From Candidatus Rhabdochlamydia oedothoracis (GTDB lineage Bacteria; Chlamydiota; Chlamydiia; Chlamydiales; Rhabdochlamydiaceae): a stretch of 64,000 nt of DNA. Of this stretch, positions 20,901 to 28,390 are shown one piece after another; the first letter of the stretch is position 1, and each line of letters starts with the position of its first letter. The stretch lies in contig NZ_CP075587.1 in the NCBI RefSeq assembly GCF_019453995.1, forward strand, positions 806,001 to 870,000. Direction: 5' to 3'. Below the pieces are notes generated by a model. That model was not told the DNA's origin, made no database searches, and saw only the letters and a list, made by a program, of their open reading frames with translations. Both the position numbers and the translations under genes were made by a program.

Positions 20901-22133
20901 GAAGGAAGAACTTTGGACGAGTATAAGAAATTACTCAGTACTAAATCCATAGAACCTTTGCAAACCTTTACCGTAGAATTGGGGACGCGTATTTTACTTG
21001 CTAATGGAACTAACATCAAAAAGAAAACAAAAATTGGTTATTGGGAACAACACAATGTTCCGATTATTTGTGAGCGTCCAGGTTATGTAAAATATGAAGA
21101 TCTTGTTGAAGGAATTTCTACGCAAAAAGAAATGAATAAGCAAACAGGTCAAACAGAACTAATTGTTAAGCAACACCGTGGTGAACTGCATCCTCAGATT
21201 GTCATTTATGCAGATCCTAAATGTACAGAACTTGTGGGAACGTATGCGATCCCATCAGGTGCGTATATTTCGGTACAAGAAGGACAAGCTGTAACAGCGG
21301 GTATGTTGTTAGCTCGTCTTCCTAGAGGAGCTATTAAGACAAAAGATATCGTCGGGGGCTTGCCGCGTGTTGCAGAACTATTCGAAGCTAGACGCCCAAA
21401 AGATGCTGCTGAGATTGCTAAGATCGATGGAGTTGTTGATTTCCGTGGGGTGCAAAAGAATAAACGTATTGTGATTGTTCGCGATGATGAATCCGGTATG
21501 GAACAAGAACATTTAATTCCTTTGACTAAACACTTAATCGTGCAAAGAGGTGACTTTGTTATTAAAGGACAACAATTAACCGATGGTTTAGTTGTACCGC
21601 AAGAAATCCTTGATATTTGTGGTGTTCGTGAGCTACAAAGATATCTTGTCAACCAAGTGCAAGAGGTTTATCGTCTACAAGGGGTGGATATCAATGATAA
21701 ACACATTGAAATCATTATCCGTCAGATGTTGCAAAAAGTACGTGTAACAGATCCAGGCGATACTATCTTCTTATACGGAGAAGATGTGGACAAGAAAAAC
21801 TTCCATGCGATGAACTCTAAAACTTTAAATGAAGGTGGGCGTCCTGCACAAGCAACTCCTGTGCTTTTAGGTATTACTAAAGCCTCATTGGGAACAGAAT
21901 CCTTCATTTCTGCAGCTTCCTTCCAAGAGACAACACGTGTCTTAACAGATGCAGCTTGCGAAGGTAAAACAGACTATCTGCTCGACTTTAAATCCAATAT
22001 TATCTTAGGGCATATGATCCCTGGGGGAACTGGATTTGAAGAGTATCGTGAAAGGGTTTTAAATCTTGATCGTGAAGAGAAAGAACCACTTATTTTTTCT
22101 TTTAACGATAGTGATCCTGTACTTGTTGGATAG
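17937..22133 (+). CDS. rpoC: RNA polymerase beta' subunit
   Basis: The 1398 residues include the N-terminal zinc ribbon with four Cys (about residues 59-82: CCEKIFG, CGCGK, CDRCG). The absolutely conserved catalytic NADFDGDQMAVH is at about residues 459-470. The bridge/trigger region reads MRTFHTGGIA. It is full-length and ends in front of a strong terminator. In Chlamydia tal follows rpoC; here 9.6 kb of accessory DNA intervenes and tal is inverted. Confidence 0.98.
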   Translation: MSEEFNNSRFEKSSRFGKVTIRIASDDKIRNEWSRGEIKKAETINYRTYKPEKGGLCCEKIFGPTKDWECGCGKYKKIKHKGIVCDRCGVEVTLAKVRRQRMAHIELAVPIVHIWFFKTMPSRIGNILGMSSADLERVIYYEEYIVIDPGQTELEKKQLLSDVQYREAQEKWGTNTFVAKMGGEAIRDLLEREDLQTLVVELKDKLRKTKSMQARMKLAKRLKIVEGFTTSPNRPDWMVMAAIPVIPPDLRPLVPLDGGRFATSDLNDLYRRVINRNNRLKAILKLKTPDVIVRNEKRMLQEAVDALFDNGRHGHPVMGAGNRPLKSLSEMLKGKQGRFRQNLLGKRVDYSGRSVIVVGPELKFNQCGLPKQMALQLFEPFIIKRLKDLDYVYTIRSAKKMIQKQAPAVWDVLEEITKDHPVILNRAPTLHRLGLQAFIPTLVEGKAIRVHPLVCSAFNADFDGDQMAVHVPLSLEAQLEVKLLMMAPDNIFLPSSGKPSAVPSQDMILGLYYLMLDPIYIPEEHVKKTKVFIDKQEVLMALAPGAGSYNFDEPQLEGKRRDDLGRGIRLHEKIKLKLDNSIIETTPGRVLFNMIVPKELGFQNYTLRKKKMSELVLEVYKKVGLEATVCFLDDIKTLGFSEATKASLSMGVYDVKIPTNKKKVIEDAEKRIETVVKQYEDGIITEGERHSKIIGMWTEVTDLLSEELFKIISSLKEGELNPLFLMMDSGARGNKSQVKQLGALRGLMAKPSGEIIESPIIANFREGLSVLEFFISSHGARKGLADTALKTADSGYLTRRLVDVGQNVIITEADCGTLNGIDVFAIKQGQEELLSLKDRIFGRAVCEDIYQPGDSTQLIAKAGAVLNVLQAEKIDDAGMESVRIRSALTCEARRGICAKCYGTDLANGMLIGLGEAVGIIAAQSIGEPGTQLTMRTFHTGGIASAGISPELIAEYDGVLVYMGLRTVETDEHVFLALNKNGTLHIVRNEGRTLDEYKKLLSTKSIEPLQTFTVELGTRILLANGTNIKKKTKIGYWEQHNVPIICERPGYVKYEDLVEGISTQKEMNKQTGQTELIVKQHRGELHPQIVIYADPKCTELVGTYAIPSGAYISVQEGQAVTAGMLLARLPRGAIKTKDIVGGLPRVAELFEARRPKDAAEIAKIDGVVDFRGVQKNKRIVIVRDDESGMEQEHLIPLTKHLIVQRGDFVIKGQQLTDGLVVPQEILDICGVRELQRYLVNQVQEVYRLQGVDINDKHIEIIIRQMLQKVRVTDPGDTIFLYGEDVDKKNFHAMNSKTLNEGGRPAQATPVLLGITKASLGTESFISAASFQETTRVLTDAACEGKTDYLLDFKSNIILGHMIPGGTGFEEYRERVLNLDREEKEPLIFSFNDSDPVLVG

Positions 22134-22148
22134 CTTTTCTTCTAAATT

Positions 22149-22178
22149 AAAGCCCTATTGCAAAATAGGGCTTTTTTT
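22149..22178 (+). terminator. Rho-independent terminator after rpoC
   Basis: AAGCCCTAT pairs perfectly with ATAGGGCTT across a six-base loop and is followed by a run of T residues. It ends the tuf-to-rpoC transcription block. The remaining bases to 22353 show no gene I can support. Confidence 0.9.
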
Positions 22179-22353
22179 ATCTCATATAATTCTTACTTTT
22201 TTCACTTATAAGGTTTATAAAAAAATTAACAAGCTGAGAAAAAAGCCATTTAGCTGTTTGAATCTATGAGAAACAAGTCGAAAAGAGATCGAATAATAGC
22301 GGAATCTTCTTTTAATTTAATATTAAATGCTTACTATTTAGACAAATGTTTTA

Positions 22354-23157
22354 TTAAATCATCTGCTTGAATCTGGGATGCTTAAAGATAAAACCCATTG
22401 ATTTGATTTTCTGATTGCAAACTTTATAGCTGCTCTTTGATGAATCTTTGCTCCATATCGGGGAAGGAATACCAGCTAATTGACAAAGATGGGAGTAGAG
22501 TTCTCTACGAGGCGTATGATCATCATTGACCAAATGATAAATGCCCGTTAAAGAGTGATCCAAGCAAAACCTAATAGCTGCTATAATATCCTCTAAATGA
22601 ATATGATTTGTGAACTCCTCTCCAGAGCTGAGCATTTTTTTTCCCGAAAAGTGTTTTACTCGATCGAGCAGTTCTCGTTTGGGACCATAAATACCTCCCA
22701 AACGAAGAATACAAGTAGAAGCATTGCAGTTTAAGTAGGAACGTTCTGCTTCAAGCAGTATTTTTGCATTCTCTGATTTTGGACAAAGAACCCTATCTTC
22801 TGTAACCCACTTATTTTGCTGTCCTTCACAGACAGAAGTGCTACTAGTATAAAGCAGATAAAAAGGTGTTTGCCTGTCTTTTAAAACTAAAGAAACTCTC
22901 TTAGCTGTTTGTAGATAAACCTCTTTGTAGCTTTGCAAATTTTTAGGGGCTATGAGGATGATCACCCCATCACAGGAATCGATTAATTCCTTGAACTCTT
23001 TATCTTCTATAGGAAGCAACACACTGTGTCCATAGTAACTGAGTGCATTGACTCGTTCTTTGCGCGTTGTAGTAATAAAAATCTTATGTTTTTGGATTTG
23101 AAGATATCTTAATAACGCCTCTCCTACATAGCCTGCTCCCATCACTAATAACTTCAT
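22354..23157 (-). CDS. Atypical SDR / NAD-dependent epimerase-like protein
   Basis: The 267-residue protein starts with the dinucleotide-binding motif MKLLVMGAGYVGEALL (GxGxxG type). It continues with LLYTSSTSVCEG at about residues 103-114, and LRLGGIYGPKRE and HIHLEDIIAAI in the order seen in YeeZ/YlbE-like atypical SDRs and nucleotide-sugar epimerases. The Tyr-x-x-x-Lys catalytic pair is not obvious, as in many atypical SDRs. The substrate is unknown. It is the first gene of the accessory region after rpoC and is transcribed towards it. Confidence 0.75.
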   Translation of the reverse strand: MKLLVMGAGYVGEALLRYLQIQKHKIFITTTRKERVNALSYYGHSVLLPIEDKEFKELIDSCDGVIILIAPKNLQSYKEVYLQTAKRVSLVLKDRQTPFYLLYTSSTSVCEGQQNKWVTEDRVLCPKSENAKILLEAERSYLNCNASTCILRLGGIYGPKRELLDRVKHFSGKKMLSSGEEFTNHIHLEDIIAAIRFCLDHSLTGIYHLVNDDHTPRRELYSHLCQLAGIPSPIWSKDSSKSSYKVCNQKIKSMGFIFKHPRFKQMI

Positions 23158-23241
23158 TTAAGAAACTTTTTGTAAATATTTTAGATGGTACATGGATTTA
23201 AGTCTTCTGGTATTTTTTTTATTATAAGTATGTATCATACA

Positions 23242-23397
23242 ATGACATACTCACACAATTTAAGAATTAAAGCTTTAGAATATATAGAAAAGTGTGGTTT
23301 CTCACTAATAGCAAAGTCAGACTTTTGCATCTCTACAAGAGATTTAGAATGGAAATCAAATTTATTATACCTAATATTCTCTAAAATTTTCATTTAG
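23242..23397 (+). pseudogene. IS630-type orfA remnant (HTH end only)
   Basis: From ATG 23242 the frame reads MTYSHNLRIKALEYIEKCG, then a degraded part with CISTRDLEWKS. This is the usual start of the small helix-turn-helix protein of IS630 elements (MxYSxDLRxKALxYIExGG ... GISxRTLxxW). It ends after about 50 residues with no DDE domain nearby. It is probably dead. Confidence 0.5.
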
Positions 23398-23520
23398 TCG
23401 AAAGATTTTGACGATTTATGTATGCACAAAATTCAAGATAATGTACTTTTTCGCAAAAGAATAACTTCAGCGTTATTTTGTTTTTTAAAAAGTTGAATAA
23501 TTTAATATTAGGAAATAAAA

Positions 23521-25260
23521 ATGAGCTTTATAAATTCAAGTATAGCAATCAATGGATCTTTTAATACAGAAAGTAATACTAGTATATATTTTGATAGATC
23601 TTTTCGAGGTCCCTTGCCTAATGAATCTCCAATGAATGCTACCAATATGTCTCCTTCAAATCGAAAAGCAGATAGATCTTTTCGAGGTCCTTTGCCTGAT
23701 GATAGTCTAATAAATTCTATAGAGGCATTTTCAAATGAATCTCCAATGAATGCTACCAATATGTCTCCTTCAAATCGAAAAATAGATAAAGTGGCTAAGG
23801 TGAAAATTGGAAATGGGTTTACAGATCCAAAGTATGGAAATATTCCACGGTCAAAGCGTATTCATGCAAGACATACAAGATCTATTCCTTCTTCTGATAT
23901 ACCACCTGACCTATCTTTTTCTGAAAAAAATTCTCATGCAGATCGCTTATTTACTTGTGAAACGGAAAAACATAATTGCGAAAAAGAATTACGTACTTGT
24001 CAAGAGGAAAACCGTAATTATAAAGAGAAAAAAGATACTTGTGCACAAGAAAAACACAACATAATATCAGATTACAAACGAGAGATTTGCCAGATTCAGA
24101 AAAACTTAAGGGGTAACTTAGAAAAGGAACGAGATAAATGTCGCAAGGAAAAAGAAAAGTATTTTAGAACAATTGGCTGCGAGGAACTTCCCCGCGTTAT
24201 GGAAACTAACCAAGATTTAGCATATCAAGGAGCTATTTGCAATAGAAACTTAAGTACATGTAAAGAGGAAAAAGCTAACTTAACAACAACCTATAATATA
24301 ACTCTAGAAAAGAAAGATAGAGAGATCACTCAATTAAATAAACAAGCCAACTTGACAACAACCTCTTTAGAGGAAAAAGACCAAGAGCTTTCTAGTCTGA
24401 ATGAAACTTTACAACGTTTAAAAGATGAAAAAAATACTTGTGAAGCTAACAAAGCTAACTTAACAACAACCTATAATATAACTCTAGAAAAGAAAGATAG
24501 AGAGATCACTCAATTAAATAAACAAGCCAACTTGACAACAACCTCTTTAGAGGAAAAAGACCAAGAGCTTTCTAGTCTGAATGAAACTTTACAACGTTTA
24601 AAAGATGAAAAAAATACTTGTGAAGCTAACAAAGCTAACTTAACAACAACCTATAATATAACTCTAGAAAAGAAAGATAGAGAGATCACTCAATTAAATA
24701 AACAAGCCAACTTGACAACAACCTCTTTAGAGGAAAAAGACCAAGAGCTTTCTAGTCTGAATGAAACTTTACAACGTTTAAAAGATGAAAAAAATACTTG
24801 TGAAGCTAACAAAGCTAACTTAACAACAACCTATAATATAACTCTAGAAGAGAAAGATAGAGAGATCACTCAATTAAACAAACAAGCCAACTTGACAACA
24901 ACCTCTTTAGAGGAAAAAGAGCAAGAGCTTTCTAGTCTGAATGAAACTTTACAACATTTAGAAGATGAAAAAAATACTTGTGAAGCTAACAAAGCTAACT
25001 TAACAACAACCTATAATATAACTCTAGAAGAGAAAGATAGAGAGATCACTCAATTAAACAAACAAGCCAACTTGACAACAACCTCTTTAGAGGAAAAAGA
25101 GCAAGAGCTTTCTAGTCTGAATGAAACTTTACAACATTTAGAAGATGAAAACAATATTTGTAGTGTTAAGCTTCTTAAGGAGGTACAAACAGCCATTGCG
25201 TTAGAAAAAAAGAGGCGGAGTACTCAATCAAAACTTGGTAGCATTCCTGCGCAAAAGTAA
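23521..25260 (+). CDS. Repeat-rich coiled-coil protein, candidate secreted effector
   Basis: I recognise no family in this 579-residue protein. Residues 1-90 are Ser/Asn-rich and contain an internal duplication (SNESPMNATNMSPSNRK-type block twice; DRSFRGPLP twice). Residues 97-118 hold the motif GNGFTDPKYGNIPRSKR, which the next gene also has. Residues 140-250 are a Cys-containing charged coiled coil. From residue 251 come five 60-residue repeats, each with heptad-like Leu spacing and four N-x-T sequons (NLT, NIT, NLT, NET). No signal peptide or membrane segment is seen, so export by type III secretion would be the chlamydial route (inference). The SD AGGA precedes ATG 23521. It is A+T- and Thr/Asn-rich compared with the housekeeping genes. 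Confidence 0.8.
   Translation: MSFINSSIAINGSFNTESNTSIYFDRSFRGPLPNESPMNATNMSPSNRKADRSFRGPLPDDSLINSIEAFSNESPMNATNMSPSNRKIDKVAKVKIGNGFTDPKYGNIPRSKRIHARHTRSIPSSDIPPDLSFSEKNSHADRLFTCETEKHNCEKELRTCQEENRNYKEKKDTCAQEKHNIISDYKREICQIQKNLRGNLEKERDKCRKEKEKYFRTIGCEELPRVMETNQDLAYQGAICNRNLSTCKEEKANLTTTYNITLEKKDREITQLNKQANLTTTSLEEKDQELSSLNETLQRLKDEKNTCEANKANLTTTYNITLEKKDREITQLNKQANLTTTSLEEKDQELSSLNETLQRLKDEKNTCEANKANLTTTYNITLEKKDREITQLNKQANLTTTSLEEKDQELSSLNETLQRLKDEKNTCEANKANLTTTYNITLEEKDREITQLNKQANLTTTSLEEKEQELSSLNETLQHLEDEKNTCEANKANLTTTYNITLEEKDREITQLNKQANLTTTSLEEKEQELSSLNETLQHLEDENNICSVKLLKEVQTAIALEKKRRSTQSKLGSIPAQK
23593..23781 (+). repeat. Short in-frame duplications near the 5' end of the coiled-coil gene
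   Basis: The block AATGAATCTCCAATGAATGC and what follows (48 bases) occurs at 23620-23667 and again at 23734-23781. GATAGATCTTTTCGAGGTCC occurs at 23593 and 23671. Both sets keep the reading frame. Confidence 0.9.
24271..25164 (+). repeat. Five tandem 180-bp in-frame repeats
   Basis: Units start at 24271, 24451, 24631, 24811 and 24991. The first three look identical base for base. Units 4 and 5 share the same few changes (Lys to Glu at LEKKD, Asp to Glu at EEKDQ, QRLK to QHLE). This is the mark of recent tandem expansion or gene conversion inside one gene. Confidence 0.95.
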
Positions 25261-25373
25261 TTTTTTATGTTTATAAGATGAAAGCTAACTGAGAAGCAAA
25301 GCTAAAGTTGCAACGGTTAAAAAAATTATAAAATGGAGCTAGAGTAATATGTCAATTCCTTGAAATTTTCATT

Positions 25374-25475
25374 GTAATAGATAAGACTTAAATTGACACT
25401 TAATAGTAAGTAGCAAAGAAAAACAGCTTTTTCAACTAAGGCATGATACCTTAGTTGAAAAAGCAAATACCAAAA
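25374..25475 (+). repeat. Downstream repeat with long hairpin, copy 1
   Basis: About 100 bases after the coiled-coil gene are repeated after the next gene (26911-27007). The core is a hairpin at 25426-25464: GCTTTTTCAACTAAGG pairs with CCTTAGTTGAAAAAGC. The A-rich left flank and the T-rich arm could terminate transcription from either side. The leading part (AGACTTAAATTGACACTTA) is conserved too, so more than a terminator was copied. Confidence 0.8.
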
Positions 25476-25696
25476 TGATAACTTATAAATATATAGTAGT
25501 GCCGACTCAAACGGCTAGCTTAATGAAGTTCAAGTCAACGACTTGAAACTTGTCATTAATCCTAAATAGAAAAAGATAAAAAGAATAACTAATATTATAA
25601 ATAAAAAATGACTATAAATACGGCTTATGTCTATTTATATTTGTTATCTTAATATATTAAAAATGCATCAAATCATCTTACTTTGGATATAAAAAA
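25465..25696. other. AT-rich intergenic stretch with a small hairpin
   Basis: Between the two effector-like genes I see no further gene. TTCAAGTC-AAC-GACTTGAA at 25529-25547 is a perfect eight-pair hairpin without a T-run. GGATATAAAAAAATG before 25697 gives a weak ribosome site. The promoter of the next gene is probably here but no convincing -35/-10 pair stands out. Confidence 0.4.
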
Positions 25697-26905
25697 ATGA
25701 ATCCTATAATCTCTGTTTCAAATAATACAATAAACATGTCTTCTATGATTTTTTTTCCTGGAGGAAATATCAATGATCTAGGGCTACCTTCCTTTAATCA
25801 AAAAAAACACGAAGTAGCAGTTTTAGAAACTGACAATGGTTTTACAAAATATCCCTTTAATCAAATAGACAAAATAGCAGGGTTAAAAACTAGCAATAAT
25901 TTTACAAAAAATCTCTTTAATCAAAAAAAAAAAGTAGTAGTTTTAGAAATTGACAATGACTTTACAGGTCCAAAATATAATAACATTCCACGGTCCAGAC
26001 GTTTAAGAGCTATTCATAACAAAGGTAATAAAAGAAGTTCTGTGCCTCACAATATGAATTTGATCTTTCAAGGAAAAACAACTCGGTTAACAACGCCTGA
26101 ATCAACTACAACAACAGCTGATTCTATATATCCTCCTAGGTTTGAAATGCTAATGAATCTTTTCAATACTAGTCAAGTAAATGATTTACCATTAAAAGAA
26201 ACAGACTTCTATCCAGGTTTTTTAGATGAAGCTGTACAAGTAATTAATCAAATTCGAATCAATCTAAGCTCTCCTCTAGACCTCACTGAAATAGACTTAA
26301 AAAAAAACAGGGAAGATTATGACAAATTTATTATGATTATTATTGAATATTCATCACTAAACATACGACAAGATCCTGAACAATATTCTAAAATTAATCG
26401 TATAACGAAAGCTATTATTGATGTTTTTCCAGAATATTTTTCTCTAGAAGAATCAACTACAATACTTGAACTAACTCAATCAACAACTGCTCCAGAAACA
26501 ACAGTTAAACAAACAAAACTAACAGCTGCTACTTCAACAACAATATCTGAACCAAACACAACATCTGAACCAAACACAACATCTGAACCAAACACAACAA
26601 CAGAATCAATAACACTTGAGCTAACTCAATTAACAACTGCTCCAGAAACAACAGTTAAACAAACAAAACTAACAGCTGCTACTTCAACAACAATACCTGA
26701 ACCAACCACCACAACAACAGAACCTAAAATAACTCAATCAACAAATAGTCAACCATTGATTGTATCAATAGCATTAGGTACATTGGCATTTGGAAGTTTA
26801 TTAGCTGGTATTTTCATGTTTAAGAAAAAAAGAAGATATAAGTATAGTTTACATCTCGATAATAACTTAAAAACTTCACAGAGACAAGGCCATACTCAAG
26901 TATAA
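25697..26905 (+). CDS. Thr-rich, mucin-like single-pass membrane protein, candidate effector
   Basis: This 402-residue protein belongs to no family I know. Residues 37-90 hold three imperfect copies of a VLExDNxFT unit. Residues 87-107 carry DNDFTGPKYNNIPRSRRLRA, matching the motif of the upstream gene. Residues 120-255 look globular. Residues 256-350 are a Thr/Ser/Pro stalk: ELTQxTTAPETTVKQTKLT occurs twice and SEPNTT three times. One membrane segment spans about residues 354-375, followed by the basic KKKRRYKYS and a short tail. The architecture resembles eukaryotic type I mucin-like proteins, but there is no N-terminal signal peptide. Export through type III secretion to the inclusion or host membrane is an inference. 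Confidence 0.75.
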   Translation: MNPIISVSNNTINMSSMIFFPGGNINDLGLPSFNQKKHEVAVLETDNGFTKYPFNQIDKIAGLKTSNNFTKNLFNQKKKVVVLEIDNDFTGPKYNNIPRSRRLRAIHNKGNKRSSVPHNMNLIFQGKTTRLTTPESTTTTADSIYPPRFEMLMNLFNTSQVNDLPLKETDFYPGFLDEAVQVINQIRINLSSPLDLTEIDLKKNREDYDKFIMIIIEYSSLNIRQDPEQYSKINRITKAIIDVFPEYFSLEESTTILELTQSTTAPETTVKQTKLTAATSTTISEPNTTSEPNTTSEPNTTTESITLELTQLTTAPETTVKQTKLTAATSTTIPEPTTTTTEPKITQSTNSQPLIVSIALGTLAFGSLLAGIFMFKKKRRYKYSLHLDNNLKTSQRQGHTQV

Positions 26906-26910
26906 TTTGT

Positions 26911-27007
26911 AATAGATAGGACTTAAATTGACACTTAGTGATAAATAGTAAAAAAACAGCTTTTTCAACTAAGGCATCATGCCTTAGTTGAAAAAGCAAA
27001 TACCAAA
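26911..27007 (+). repeat. Downstream repeat with long hairpin, copy 2
   Basis: This is the second copy of the element at 25374-25475, again right after an effector-like gene. The hairpin 26959-26997 pairs GCTTTTTCAACTAAGGC with GCCTTAGTTGAAAAAGC around ATCAT. The arms are more perfect than in copy 1. Confidence 0.8.
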
Positions 27008-27083
27008 GTGTTTAGTCTCAAAGTGTGATGGAGTGGGTTAATTCTAATGAACTTTAAATTTTCATGACAAAGAAGTATGATAC

Positions 27084-27305
27084 TTGAAAGATCTTGAATC
27101 GGTTCACTTCCAAAGTATTTGGGAAGATGAGCCAAAAGAGTATCTGCTCAAAGACAAAGAAAAGGGTGTATTGCCTAAATGTATTGTAAATTACATTAAT
27201 GAATATGGAGCCATTGAAGTAGCTCATAAATACTTACTTGATACCAGAGGTAATGCTATAGGAGTTGCTAGTAGCAGGTGTGAGCAAGTGTATTCATTTG
27301 TATAG
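27084..27305 (+). pseudogene. Unrecognised gene fragment (73 codons)
   Basis: The frame opens after a TGA at 27078 and its first possible start is TTG 27084, with no ribosome site. It reads like real protein (FQSIWEDEPKEYLLKDKEKG, then CIVNYINEYGAIEVAHKYLL). I take it for the tail of a lost gene. The 29 bases before it (27008-27036) recur inverted at about 30981-31009. Confidence 0.35.
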
Positions 27306-27353
27306 AAAAAATTTAGTGCATATTCTGATATGTAACTCTCAGGCTTTTACATG

Positions 27354-28390
27354 TTATTTTTTTACTAACGGATTTTTAGGTTTTTTCTTTATACGAGAAT
27401 GTTTGTTCTCTTTTTGCACTTCTTTTTGTGCGGGAGACAGGGGAAATAGTAACCTATCTCCCCATAGAGAGATATTAAACTCCAATTCTGGGTTCATAAG
27501 ATATACATAATTTTTGTGATATAAGGGAATGACAGGCATATCATCGATTAGAACTTTTTCAGCTTTTTCCAGGGTTAATAAGCGCTTGCATCCTTCCTCA
27601 TAGTTAGAGCGATTCAGTAATTCGATAAACTTTGGATGTTCCCAACCAGTGAAATTTCTTCCATAATTTCTATACTTAAACATTTGAAGGATGTTCATAG
27701 GATCATCGTAAAAAGCCAGCCAACTGGAAAGGCAGATTGAATAATCACGGCTATTTAATTTATCTATAGCAATGCTAAAGTCTAATTTCTCTAGTTTAAT
27801 AAAGATTCCAAATACTTTTGCCCATTGCTGTTGAATGACTTGCACTATCTCATCTGCTGCATAATCCCCGGAGTGATAAAGGAAAGTCAGTGATTTAAAA
27901 GCCTCCTTGGTAATACCTAGTTCAGCCATTCCTTCATTGAGCAGAATATTCGCTTGGATGACATCGTTATCTTTGAAAAATTGGGGACATCGGTTTTCTT
28001 TTAAGCAAGGTGCAACTAGATTTGTTGCGGACAAGCCCGCTTTGTAAGCAGGACTGATTGCATCTGCTTGTATATTTTTTTTACATCCTTTGCCTAACAT
28101 TCCGATCAATTCTTGGCGATTAATCGCTAGGGCAAAAGCTCTTCGAATCTTCACATGAGTAAAAGGCGGTTTAGTTGTATTGAGGCAAATAAATACAGAA
28201 TAAGGTTGTGGCTCTGAGTTAAAGGTCCATGTTTTTTCTAGCTTAGATACCTCTTCTAAAGAAATATCTGTTAAAGAGTCACCAATCATATCAACTGTTC
28301 CTTGTTTAAACATTTCTAGTGTTACGTGATCGTTTTCCACAATATTGAATGTAATTTTTGGGGGATGTTGATCTTTTGTTTAGTCTTTTC
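27354..28390 (-). pseudogene. oppA: Oligopeptide ABC transporter substrate-binding protein, C-terminal half (split by IS30)
   Basis: From the IS30 border the frame reads KITFNIVENDHVTLEMFKQG (uninterrupted), then RRAFALAINRQELIGMLG and DDPMNILQMFKYRNYGRNFTGW. These are typical of OppA/DppA solute-binding proteins (SBP_bac_5). It lacks the signal peptide and first domain, which lie on the other side of the IS30 at 29505-30272. Both halves are in the same orientation. Together they would give about 590 residues, the normal OppA size. The C-terminal tail is Lys-rich (KKKPKNPLVKK). Confidence 0.85.

Noticed and set aside
23508-23759. Minus-strand frame over the start of the coiled-coil gene
   Set aside because: Low-complexity antisense shadow of the duplicated Ser/Asn-rich segment, no ribosome site.
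24271-25164. Regular direct repeats that could suggest a CRISPR array
   Set aside because: The 180-bp units are contiguous, in frame and have no unique spacers; they code for protein repeats. The same holds for the 150-bp units at 51772-53160.
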